This document shows, piece after piece, positions 36,931 to 48,281 of a stretch of DNA of 64,000 nucleotides. The notes under the pieces are model-generated. The model had not been told where the DNA came from and did not search any database. It worked only from the letters and a program-made list of their open reading frames with translations. A program made the translations under genes and the position numbers. The stretch is taken from contig NC_052407.1 of NCBI RefSeq assembly GCF_009389715.1, forward strand, positions 8,528,475-8,592,474, given 5' to 3'. The DNA comes from Phoenix dactylifera. Its lineage: Eukaryota > Streptophyta > Magnoliopsida > Arecales > Arecaceae. How positions within the stretch are numbered: position 1 is the stretch's first letter; each line of letters begins with the position of its first letter.

Positions 36931-37814
36931 AGTTATATGATTTAGGGATCAGAAATTCTTTGTTCCTGCAGGACTCATGGAAAACAACTGGAGGCAGTAG
37001 TAGTGGTGCAAAGAGAGATCCAAGAGAGAATGGTGACACCAGAATGCTCATAGATCTGCAGCCAGTACCAGAAACGAATTCAAATCCCCCAGACAAGGGT
37101 CGATATGTGAAGCAGACCTGTCAGAAAGACGTTCTTCCCTCAGGTCCCTTGCAGGTGCCTGCCTCCAGCGGCTTTGCATGGGCAAAGAAACCAAAAGAAG
37201 ACCGTTCATATACCAAATCTCGTTCCAGATCCAACTCAAGAAGCCACGCTTCTCGTGCACTCGATCATTCGAACATCCCGCATATGAAAAATCCTTCCAA
37301 CCCAAAGGGACAAGCTGACAGACTTGTCGGACATGCACCACGTTCGAAGTCCAACAACTGCAAGCCATACGAGATTGCAAAGGATAAGATGCTCGCACAA
37401 CGGTCACAACCAGAGATTTCAGACCGTTACGAGATCGCAAATCATGCGATTATGAACCAATGGACAAATCCAGGAGAACCGGACTTGCTTGATTCCTGTG
37501 ACTCCTACCATTCTCGGGATTTGTCAGATGCACTTTACAAGAGAGATGCAAAATCAACTAAGTGCAGCATCTTGGTACTGGTGCATTAATTTGCCTTTTT
37601 TTTTTCCCTACTTCTCTGTCTATTTAGCTATAATTTAACTGTCAACTTGAAAAAAAAAAAAAAAACTCAGGATTACAAGGATCAAAGACAAAGTGTTGAG
37701 TTATCTGGGCCTCTACTGTCTCAGTCATTGAAGATTGACGAACTTCTAGAGAAGAATGAAGGGCACATCGGCCAAGCTGCTCGCAGATCATGGTTCCAGA
37801 AAGGTAAAAAGTGA
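31346..37814 (+). CDS. CDK-like Ser/Thr protein kinase (IBS1 / At1g54610 type), 8 exons, complete
   Basis: Exons: 31346-31672, 32243-32527, 32621-32938, 33813-34040, 35111-35208, 36778-36889, 36972-37574, 37671-37814; phases close to 704 residues with TGA at 37812. The N-terminus MGCVASKN fits N-myristoylation (Gly2) and palmitoylation (Cys3), suggesting membrane attachment. The kinase domain starts at about residue 110: IGQGTYSSV glycine loop, VALKRV (Lys133), the subgroup signature PESVRFMAREIQILRRLDHPN, HRDIKCANLL (Asp228), DFGLANFF (Asp246), TLWYRPPELLLG and DLWSVGCVFAE. A basic, Ser-rich C-terminal tail (about 240 residues) ends RRSWFQKGKK, typical of this plant CDK-like group. The final stop is reached by reading through a donor-like AAAGGTAAAA. 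Intron 5 contains a compound TRIM insertion. The physiological substrate is not known from sequence. Confidence 0.93.
35551..36513 (+). mobile_element. Compound TRIM-type LTR retrotransposon insertion in kinase intron 5
   Basis: The order is: inverted LTR 35551-35687, spacer 35688-35775, direct LTRs 35776-35912, 36076-36212 and 36378-36513, with internal regions 35913-36075 and 36213-36377 between them. Each LTR is about 137 bp, starts TGTGAGG and ends TTGTTACA (inverted copy: TGTAACAA...). Each internal region starts AATGGTATCA(G/C)AG, a primer-binding site matching initiator tRNA-Met, and ends with a purine tract (ACAGGGGGAGTA) before the next LTR. There are no gag/pol sequences, hence a terminal-repeat retrotransposon in miniature. 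The bases just outside the whole structure are GCGAA on both sides (35546-35550 and 36514-36518), indicating insertion as one unit. The two outermost ends are both U5 ends in inverted orientation. Confidence 0.85.
35688..35775 (+). repeat. tRNA-like hairpin spacer between inverted TRIM LTRs
   Basis: TATAAAAAGGAG at the left and CTCCTTTTTTA at the right form an inverted repeat that extends the palindrome of the flanking LTRs. The loop contains an A-box-like GGTTGGTGCGTTGG and a perfect B-box-like GGTTCGATTCC about 35 nt later. The arms expected of a real tRNA do not pair well, so it is tRNA-derived at most. Confidence 0.5.
36895..36927. repeat. (CT)n microsatellite in kinase intron 6
   Basis: About 16 CT units fill most of the 82-bp intron between exons 6 and 7, supplying its polypyrimidine stretch. 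Confidence 0.85.
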
Positions 37815-40800
37815 AGCCTCATTTCAAAGCATTTCATGTGTGTACTCATTTTTCTGTGGTAACCATTATTCTCTTCACATCAGCATGATGTCCTGCTTCC
37901 CTTCTTCTCGCGACATCATGTATTCTGAAATGGAAATTAAAATTGTCTATAAAGCCCTTTTCACTACTTCGATTCGTCTCTCTCGCACACAGATACACTC
38001 GTGCATGCGTGCGCGCACACACACACACACACTACATTCTTCCTTTTCACTTCCAAGTTTCACTGAGCTTCCCTCACTCACCTTTTACTCATCCTTCCTA
38101 AACCTAGCATAATCTAATCAATATTTGCTTTGCTGATATCGTTTTCATGTTCATCATCTATCTTTCTACTGCTACCAAAAGGTCAATCTGGCCATGGTAT
38201 CGAGTCATGAAACCAGCTCCGAATCCTGACACCTAAAAAAAGAAACCAGAAGTCCTTCTCTCCTTTATAGGTGACTGAAGGGGCTCACAGAATGTAATCA
38301 CTCGTTGAATTGATGATTACGCTCTGCAGCCATTTAAAGCTAATATGATTTGCACATATATGGGTTTGGCATCATTGGTTAGAATATGCTGTCAAACTAT
38401 ATATTAGAATTTGGCATTCTTGGATTTGGCTTCTCAATCATTTCCTTTTATTTTAATTGAATAAATTTTAGGTGCAAACTTCAATCTTGTTTGCTAGAGA
38501 AATATTTGTTTCTTAATATGCTGTTGAGCGGAATCACAATGACTATCTTTGATTTTCATGGGCAGGGACAAAGCAAGGACATTGAAATTTATGGACATTT
38601 TATTCTCAACTAATGGATATATGTGTCCTCGGAAATTCGAGAAGTGTATCCTGAGCTACTCCGAGAAACAATACTACAAGCTACTCCGAGAACAAATGCC
38701 ACAATGGCGACCTACCAATTAAAGGGTGAAGATGATTTGAAATGTCATTCATGAATCTTTTCTGTTGGACATCAAGTCTAAAAGTGAAATTATTTGATTA
38801 ATCATAAGTGAATTCAGGGATCCACTCCAAGTCATCAGTCGGTACTTTCGATGCTCTTGGCGCTATTGATGTGCAGTAAGTCAGATAGTTGCAAACACTG
38901 CCTTTTAATTTTCAGCTATTTTAGATCTTGGAATGAACTTATAGATGGTTAAGAAAGCAAATTCCTCAGAAGATCTTCTAGATGCCTCAAAAGGAGGCAA
39001 TTCTCCTGTAAAGATAGCTTGTACAGAATCAGAAGCCCGTATTTTTTCAAAACCCAAGGCGAAAATACTCGAATAGATGTTGCTAGTTATTTGATATGCC
39101 AAAGAGATTTCAAGCCTGTGACACTAAAATTCTGCCAATACAAAACAAAAAAAAAAAAATTGCTTATCAAAATATCCAATCAACAATGGGGAAACTAGGA
39201 GAGTGCCAAATGCCAAGTTAGTGAAGTCTTTTGTATAAGTACAAGAGGCCTGCAGTGGATCCTGCCCTTACTCCGATATTCAGCAAAGCTAACCTAGCTC
39301 TCACTGAAAAAAAAAGGGAAGAAAAAAAGCCAACAACTATGGCAGGGAGATCTATTGGGCATACATGAATATATACGTCGAAACTCGAAAGCAAATTATT
39401 TGATTTTTTTTACAATGATATTGAATAATTTAGATAGTCGAAAATTATTTCTGTTGGAAAAGAAAATTATGAATCAAATGCAATTTAATTAAATTTTAAC
39501 TAAATCACAAATATTTAAGGGTAAACTAGCATAGATTTCAACCTTTTTAGCTAAAATGTATGATGTGGATGTGCAATATGTCGGAACAAGCTTTGTTAGC
39601 TGTCCTAACAAGCTTCTCTCTCTCTCTAGCTTCCTTGTATTTATTATATAATACATGATTATAATCATGTTATCTGACGTTGAGTTTTTTTTTCTTTCAG
39701 TTTCAAAGAAATCTAAGCTATAATATTTACATTCTCTATAGACGTTATGTGGATTTAAGGCAGTCCTGACACTCCTAGTGCTGGAATTACTTAAAGTTAT
39801 CATACTTGCCGTCCCGGGGGAAAAAAGAAAAAGGTTAAAGTATGAAATGGCAGGACTAGCTCAAAACTAAATGCAATATTTCATAAGACCCTTAGAAAGG
39901 GAAAATTCAGAAATTTATGTAAGAAGCCTTCAATTCATGCAAGTAGTTGAAAATTCATGCATTGCAGTATTGCAAATACGCCCCTACCAAAGTTAATATG
40001 TTACAAAAAGATCCATCTTAGGAGCCTAGCATCATGATGTTTGAAGTTTGAACTAGTACCAATTGTAATATAATAAAGCTCCGGCCGCCTCCAGAGAATA
40101 TGTCAACTAAAAAGACCCATAATCTCCGAGGATGTGCTGTGTTTGGATAGGTTTTTCATCGAAGTTATGGAATAAAACCAAATTGTGATCTAAGCAAATT
40201 GAGACAAACGTTCCTTCCGATGATAAACATAAAGCCTATCCAATTGTCTTATGCAGGTCACACGTAAAAATTGAAGATATAATACTAATAATTACAATTT
40301 TTTTAATTCTGTAAGAGAGGTCTAGTGGGGGAAAAAAAATTATACATGCAAATACATCAAAACACTGGATGCATAAATGAATAGTATGGAGTTCCAACAT
40401 TGATGTGTTGACTTGAAAAATGTTGAGAAGGTCCATGCAATACAATGCACTTCCAAGTAACTTACAGGAACTATTTGCAGTAGTTCTTTCCCTTTTCAGA
40501 GCATTTTTAATTGATGAAAATTTACTGCTTTGAATAGTTTTGGCCAATCTTATAGACAGCATTCCATTGTTTTGTCATACCTTGGGAGCAAATCCGTCAA
40601 ATATTCAAACCCCATACACCAATTCCGCCACCCAGGGCAGACTCCACCATGGCTTGCACTGATGATTATAATGGTTGCCAGGATCAATTACAAATACACT
40701 AACAGAGCTGCTTGCAAAATAAATCGAACAGTAATCTAATGGCCATTACAAGTATACAACTTCTGGAGACCTCTCACTATTTATACTAGCATTTAGCATA

Positions 40801-41740
40801 CGCAACTGCACCGCTTTTGCAGGTCTTGACTTAGTTGGAGAAGATGTTGATGGCCGGATACTCCAAGAGAAAGCCATAGCCAGGGCCTCAATGATGGAGT
40901 GGGACTGGGTGGAGTAGAAGCATTCCCTAGAATCCACATTATATTAGTAGAAATGTAGAATTTAGTTAACATGCTCGAAGGCTTTTGCTTTATAATATGA
41001 GAAATGCCTATTGCTTCTTGTATTATTTATGGAGAGATACAACCTTTTTCTACTACCATTCAAGCTAACCAAATCTGAGACTCATGTTCCCTGGTACTGA
41101 AGCAAGTCTTTATCCCTGTTTCTCAAGGTAAAGCCAAGTTGCTAATGAACAGCTTACTTTAGCCATTTGATGACCCCACCTATGAGACTCTGAATCAAGA
41201 TGAGGACAATTTGATGCATATTTTGTCCAACAACCTATCGCGAATTGATCAAACACTGGATATGGACCACAAATTCCCCACACCCATTAGATATGAGGCA
41301 AAATGGAATCAAATGATGCAGCTGGTCCAAGTAATAAAACCATCCAGCCAGAGTGGATATCAGTACATGATTTGTTGGCAGTAACCTGGATATCACAGTT
41401 TGATAACTACACATAGGTACTTAAAAGTGGTTTCCGGATTTTTCAAAAAGCTATTCCCAAGAAAACTACTATAAAACTTTTCTGGAACAATAGTATAGCA
41501 TACTTTTCGCTTTGTTGTTGGTTAACTCAAAGTGGATTAATGCATGTAAGAACAAATGGCTGCTAAGATCTGGATCAAGAGGAAACTTATTATTTATAAT
41601 TAATAAGACAATTTATCTATATTAATTTACCAATAAATGCCTATTCAGGTGTCTACAAGGTGGGGATTGGCCCGCTGAGCTTCTTCTCTTCCAGCCAAGC
41701 AACCAGCTTCCAAAGCAAGAGCTTGTTTTAGCTCTGGCTA
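37815..41740. other. Convergent intergenic region between kinase and DUF1336 genes
   Basis: The region holds the 3' flanks of both genes and includes a CA/GC repeat at about 38010-38032. I found no gene with family similarity or linked exons; the open frames are short and isolated. No clear mobile element was delimited. Confidence 0.5.
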
Positions 41741-44700
41741 TCAGTCGTCGACAAGCTTCACGAGTGTTGGCATCTGTCCATGATTAATGAAATCAATTTT
41801 GTTCAACCTCAGGCAGCACAGGACATGCTCTGGTAATTCCTCCTGTTTCTGCGCCTGCACCAGTTACCCCACCAGTTAACTTGCAAATAAATAGTCAAGT
41901 ATAAAATCATATCAACACTATAAGCTCAAAGCTAATAGTAGTACAATATGTTTTCATTTTTTCGAGTGGGGGCGCCAAGTTGCTCTGACAAAATGAGAAA
42001 GCATAGCAGTACTAACATACTGCAACATTATGTGCAACCATGTTCAGTGCAACCATCTTCAGTGCAGTGCATCATGTTAAAGTCAAGACTAGTGGCACGA
42101 ACAGATCGAACAAAACTAGGAAAATATAGATAACAAAATGCAAGATGCTGCTAAATTCCATTTCATGATATTAAGCATACAATGCTACAAAATTCACAGA
42201 CCAACTGCAGCACCAATTGATAACTATATATAACTTTAGACAGTTATTGTTAGGTTCCAACTTCCTGTATACTGCAAAGCAGGACAGGAACCTTGTTTTC
42301 TTCTCTCTTTTTGTTTTTTTTTTGTTGTTGTTGGGGGGGAGGGGGTGTGGAGAAGAAGGAAAAAATGGTCGAGCAGATCACTAATATGACTTCTTCAAAG
42401 AAGGAGACCATTCATACATCAGATGGAGAATATGGAAAGTGATCTGATGCAATAATATACCTGGATGCTTAATCCAAGATTGAGTATCCCATGTTTCAAG
42501 CGTTCACGAAATGCTTCGAGTCCCTTTCTTGATATGTAGCTAAAGCGATGTATATCCAGGTCAATCTCAAAGTAATTTGAACCCTGAACAAAACCAACAT
42601 AAAGAAAGGATCAGAGAAATACAGACACATACCGAACAAGGATAGTTATCCAACACGAGCAGGAGCTTCAAATGAAGTGTTAACAGGAGATGTCACGAAA
42701 AGTAGCCCTGCGAATTGCACTGCCAAAGGAATACCTCTTTGCATAATGGCAAAGAAACCATAAAAGTAAGCCAATCTGATTGGGATGCACTAGTGATTAT
42801 AATTGTTGCAAGTGAATGAGTCCAAAAGACAGGAAAATTTCATTCTTTTAACTGGTAAACGACTTCCTTACCCGGAAAAAATTATGTTGAGGGCGTGAAA
42901 GCACTGGCTTTTCATTATAAGCATGTACAAGCTTCTTTTCTGTGCTATTTAAATGGAGATCCTCCGGATTAACTAAACCAGCCAATATTTTCAACCTTTC
43001 TCTATAAGGAGCAGAGGAGTCCATTGGAAAACCTTTAACCTTTTCTATTTCATCATTTACAAATCTCTGCAAAGGCCTAAGTAGCATCAGTCCATAGGAA
43101 AAAGTTGCCTAACAAAGTCATGGCTGCCAGGAAAATATACATAAGGCTGATAAGCAACATACCCTAATGCTATCCTGAAACTGAGGAGAAATCTCTTTGT
43201 CAAATTTATCAGATAATTTGAAATATAATACAAGACACATCCCTTCCCCATCACTATCACCAAGGAACATGGCAGCAGGATAAGTAGGCAACTGTGAAGA
43301 AGAAATAATAAGAAAACACATACCAATGAAGTACTCCTACAGATAATGCAGGGATTGTCAGAGTGGATTTGCAATATATTTATGTGAAACATACCTGAAT
43401 ATTAACAATGAACAGTGAGGGAACTTTCTCATGTGCCTTTACCCATGGAAGGTCAATGTGCTGAGCAATGTGATTTATTTTACGAGGACAACAAAATAAA
43501 TCTACACCAATTGGGGTGTATGGGGCATAGTTTGGAGCAGGAGATTTCTTCTTATCTCTGCATTTAAGTTTGGGGAAATACATTTCAGAAATTTCAGAAG
43601 CAGGGTTTAATTGAACAGTGTATGCAAACAAAACATAGGCTTATGTTTGAGCGACCCATACCTGAAATAGCTTTCCCCACGAAGCTTGAAGGTTGAAGGT
43701 TCTAGAACAGACCAGCATCCTTGCATTGGTTTCTCCCCCATGGAACATGGGACAACTAATCCGGCTCTGGGATGATATAAGCATCGTTTTGAAGAACCTA
43801 CAATGATTAAGCGCCGCAATAACCATCATTTCCAATTTTGATAACGGTCTTATAAAGCATAAACAAAATTAAATGCAAACTTCATTCAGACAACGAAATC
43901 CCAGTCATTAATTTTGCATAATTTTGCTACATGCATAATTTCTGTAAAGGTTGTATGTAGAACAATTTTGGCAAATGAGATCAAAGACAATAATGTCCTG
44001 CAACATGCAGATGTTTCCACATCTCAATTGTCAGCGAACCAAAAGCAAAAGCAAAATCCAAAAAGCTATCAACAAAAGCAGAGTTCGATACGGTAAGCAA
44101 AGGATAAAGACTGCATAAGAGAGCCCCGAACGTCTGCAAGTAACGGTGCAAGTAGCATGCATCCTGTATTAGAATGTTTCTAGTATATGCTAGTTTGCAC
44201 ATAGTAATGTTAGAAGGGTAAATCAGGGAAAGACAATGTGAAGGTAGGGCAAAGACAGAAATTAGATGCACAGAAGAAAGCAGCAAAAGATCTCAATTAA
44301 AAGAACATAGAAGGCATGGAAGGTATAAGAATTGTGATTAACATCATAATGTAGGTAATTTTTGACAGAAATCAGAACCACAGTAGCAGTAGAAAATATC
44401 AGTAGCTTGGAGGAAGTAGGATAATGTTTTAGGCAACAACTTTTAGAAAATCATATTTTAATAATGGAATAATGCTAAGAGGAATCAAGATATTAAAATA
44501 AGTTATATAGTGAGAATGTACAACTTTTAAAACAGCTTTAGCATGCCTAATTCCTAGCCAAATATTTGTAGCAGTTCTTAGAAAAAAACATCAGGTGAAA
44601 AAGGTAGAAAGCAGAATAGGTATGCTTACAAAATTCTGTAGTTTCATCTCCATCTTTAGATTTTCGATTGAATGAAAGCCTAATAACTCCTGATTTCCTT

Positions 44701-46282
44701 TTCTGACATGGTGGGCTAGCACAATTAATTTGTTCAATCTTATCATTGAAACTGACAGAACGAACTAATTGAGGTGTGCAAGATGATGTCATCTGCTTCA
44801 AGGTGTTTTCATGAGCTTTTTCTCCCGTGTCATGTTTATCCTCCTTTGAACCTTTAAAGCTACCATGAAAGTCCTCTAAAACGTTCTTCCTCTTGGTACA
44901 AACGTCAGTGCCTTGGGTGTTAGGTTTTGCCTCATCAGCTTTTCCCAGAGGAATCTCATCTTTGCTCAAGGGCTTCTCAGTTCTACCTCCATCTCTTTTT
45001 AAGTATTGTTCAACAGCCAAAGCTATCTGAGTGTCATCACAAAATTCCTCAAACTTACATATACCATCCACGAAGCGTGAAGCATTTTCAAACTGCAGCA
45101 TTTGGGTCCCAATTGCACTGCCTACTGATGGGAAATAGTCTACCGGAAATTTAACATGTAGAGAATAAGTAGTTAGGTGAAGAAAAAGCAAAAAAGCATT
45201 CGGTGTGACTATCACAACCAGATAATTGAGATAAATGCTGCACCTCCATGAACACTAATGAAATCATCTTCAGAATCTGATTCCAGAATGCTGACACAGT
45301 CAAACCATGCTTCCTCTTGGCACAACACTGCAAACATATTATGCTTTAGTCACATATTTTGTTTTGCGGATATCCAAATCAAGGAAGATGAAAAGAGATA
45401 AGGAAGGCCAATATTTGATAGGAATGCAACATAATGAGTGCTTTTACCATGTTGCCTGAAACAAAGGCAACTCTATAATCTTCAATGCGAATAACTAGTA
45501 CAAAACAATTTTTACATGTTTCTCTCATTTATCAGATCGGTGAAACCATGGTCCACCGTACCAGTCCGTACTGGCCGGTACGAGCCGGTATGGCCTGAAA
45601 TCGGTACCGGATCAGCGTGGAATCCGGTACCGGTAGCTTATCGTTGGAAAACCGATACGGACCGGTACGGGACCAGTCCAGGACCGGCATGGGACCGGTA
45701 CGTACCGGTCCGGGCCATCACCGGTACGCCGATTAGTACCGGTACGGCGGACCTTTGGTGAAACAGTATTCAGCTCCTCCTTATATTCAAGATGCAGAAA
45801 GAAAAAGGAACTGCAATCTAGTGGTATGCTTGTTAAGTAGAAGGAAACTAGATGACATATGAAACCAAATGGATAGGCCTAAGACTGTGCCAAAATACAA
45901 TTTTCATGCAAAATTCATCTAAAACATTGGTAAGGTCAAATAATTTGCTTGGGAGTGAGAACTCTGTCATAAACAACCCCCTTTTATCAAGCTCTTAGAT
46001 TCTTTTTTAATGCAATTACCTAGAAGTAAAATTCAGGCACCATTTGTGTCCACCTGGCTATGATGCCACTGCAACTGGGTTAGATGAAATGTTAAATTTG
46101 AACGTTCAGACTCTGGACGAGTTTTTACAGCACTCACTGTGAGCAAAATGGCTTTCAGTGTTGCACCAGGCTACAGGAGCATCGGGAATTGAAGCAGAAA
46201 CCTTCCCATGGCATTTTCTGGACCTAAGAGAGTACTTCCGTGACTTGGGCATTCTGTTGGATTTTGATACGCAGGCACCCAT
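41741..46282 (-). CDS. EDR2-C (DUF1336) domain protein, 9 exons, complete
   Basis: Exons in transcript order: 46282-46138, 45327-45244, 45139-44630, 43797-43662, 43557-43395, 43291-43163, 43066-42872, 42583-42461, 41854-41741; all phases close, giving 532 residues and TGA at 41743-41741. The N-terminus MGACVSKSN predicts myristoylation/palmitoylation. Residues about 80-245 form a charged, probably disordered region. The C-terminal half is the DUF1336 domain: [106 protein letters not shown], ending TLVKLVDD. The domain is shared with ENHANCED DISEASE RESISTANCE 2, but no START or PH domain is present here. Biochemical function is unknown; membrane association is inferred from the N-terminus. 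Intron 1 holds a GTACCGG repeat. Confidence 0.93.
45535..45765. repeat. GTACCGG/CCGGTAC-rich repeat in DUF1336 intron 1
   Basis: More than ten occurrences of GGTAC or its complement are packed with CCGG into about 230 bp, in both orientations (for example CCGGTACCGG, GGTACGTACCGG). Edges near GATCGGTGAAACCATGG and GGACCTTTGGTGAAACAG share GGTGAAAC as direct flanks. It has no coding capacity and resembles the dense subterminal repeats of some plant DNA transposons, but the family was not identified. Confidence 0.6.
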
Positions 46283-48270
46283 GATGATGACACGGTACCG
46301 CAGAATTAATGCAAGGATGAGTTGAATTCTTTGTAGGCTATGCCAAACTCCTGGAAAAATCTTGCTCAAACCTTATCCAGTAAAAAGATGGACCTGCCAA
46401 GTACATGGTAAAAAGACGTTACTGAAGGAATAAAGTAGGATCCTGTATGGCTCAAGGTGTAATATATATGATATAATCATTTTTTTTCAGATTATCTCTA
46501 AGGCATGCATCAACTTGCTCTCCCAGAGCACGCTAAAAGTGGAAACTGTGCTTTCATTAGGCTTCGTAGCAATATATATTATTGAACATATAGGTTCAAA
46601 TAGAGAACCTCCAACTAGTGCTCTAACTATGAAGAATTTGAATAGCCATATGAATAATCATTCTACTTGTACATGTGTATCTCCACATAGTTGTGAACTA
46701 TGACAGCTTAGACAAATTTTCCTTCATGCAAAAGTACTAATACCTTGTTGATCTTTCGGTTTAAAATGTTTCAGTTGCGTATCCTCAAATCATTGTTGGT
46801 GATATCTCAATGAATAAATGCGAAATTGAGAAAAAACAAACGAAGTTGAACTGGTTTTTATAATACAGTTATTCAGCCATAGAACGCTAATGCAAAATTC
46901 TGAGCTAAATATATATTTACATTTAAAACTTTAAGATATTTCATAGAAGATTTTGAAGAACTCGGAAGACAAGGATTCATTGCACTCGCATAACAAAGAC
47001 CAAAATTACAACTTCACTGCAGGTCCATATAAAGCAAATAGATGACTCGATGAAGTACCAACAACAACACCATCAAAAATTGAGGCACATATATCCTCCA
47101 GAAATAATCAATAGCACGGATGTTCGAAATGTCTAGCACAAGAGCTACTATAGAGGGAGCACAAATATTTACCATAACCATTCAGGAGAACCAACAAGTC
47201 AGCTAATGTCGCCAAGAAGAAATTGAAATGGGGCAGAAGCCAGAGATACAGCAGCAGAAAGCTTGCTCTTTTACATGGAAAGGAGAGCTCTTTAGATCAA
47301 TCAGCGAGCTGCGCCGAGGACTAGGATCACTTCACCTTCAAAGAGAGCTAGCATATAAATAAAACTAAGTAATATATAGTTACAAAAACGGGATCGTTGC
47401 TCAGTTATCAAAGAGCTAATGCAAAGAGAAACCGAGAGCGAATGAGGCGGATCAAGGAAGTCATGGCGAAAGAATTACACTGGAGATTGGATGAATGGTG
47501 ATCCAAACAAAGCTTGGAAGAATCTATAAAAACAAAACCACGGAGACAGGCAGACAAAAAAAGACGGCGACAAAAGATCGAACCAATGAAGTCCAAAATC
47601 CAGTCTTTGGTGAATAAAACATTAGAAAATATTACGAAAAAGTATGTAGAAAGGGAGAAGGATTAAAAATTCGTAATTTGAGAAAATAAAGTGATCGAAA
47701 ATTTCCAGATATGAAGTTTCGTGTCGATTGCTAAATAAGTTTCTAAACGTTGACTTAGCCATTTCGTTGCTCCAATTTTTTTCTCCAAATGTAATAAAAT
47801 AAGTAATAGAGAAGTACAGAAATGGATAAAGATTAGAAATAGAAGCAAAAGAAACGGATCGAATACACTAAACCAATTAACAATACTTATTTTCCTTTCT
47901 TTTAAAGAAAAGGAAAAGTTAAAGGAATAGCAGGAAAAAAGCAAGAAAAAAGGTCAAAAAACCGAATCCTGATTAAAGAAACCGATCCTAGTTTTAAAAA
48001 GATGATAAATGTTCGCCAAGGAAAACGAAAAAAAAAGGGATTTTTTTTTGGAACACAACCAAAAAAATGGCACCTTTTTAGAAAAGGATTCGAAGCTTCC
48101 GATGGAGAAGATGAAAAACCTACGAGCTTCTTCTGTAAATCGAAAGGAGTCGACGCCGGCGGCGTGAGGCATCGATTTCCAGCGGTTGAGAACGGTCGAA
48201 GAAGCACCGAGGATCGGGCCGTCCGTCCGTCCGTCCGTCGGAGAAGAAAAAAAGCCGAAACAATCCGCCA
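46283..48270. other. Probable 5' leader region (with intron) of the DUF1336 gene
   Basis: No coding exon is visible upstream of the ATG at 46282 until the GC-rich block at 48120-48250, which carries a TATA box on the same strand at its outer edge. The simplest reading is a non-coding first exon around 48100-48240, a leader intron, and an exon that includes the start codon. Splice sites of the leader were not determined. Confidence 0.4.
48219..48240. repeat. (CCGT)n microsatellite
   Basis: Four to five CCGT units lie in the likely transcribed leader of the DUF1336 gene, about 35 bp downstream of its TATA box. Confidence 0.8.
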
Positions 48271-48281
48271 CTTATTTATAG
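48271..48281 (-). promoter_or_regulatory. TATA box, probable DUF1336 gene promoter
   Basis: On the minus strand the sequence reads CTATAAATAAG, a near-consensus plant TATA box. It precedes a GC-rich, leader-like segment on the same strand as the DUF1336 gene, about 2 kb upstream of its ATG. No other gene on this strand lies nearby. Confidence 0.55.
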
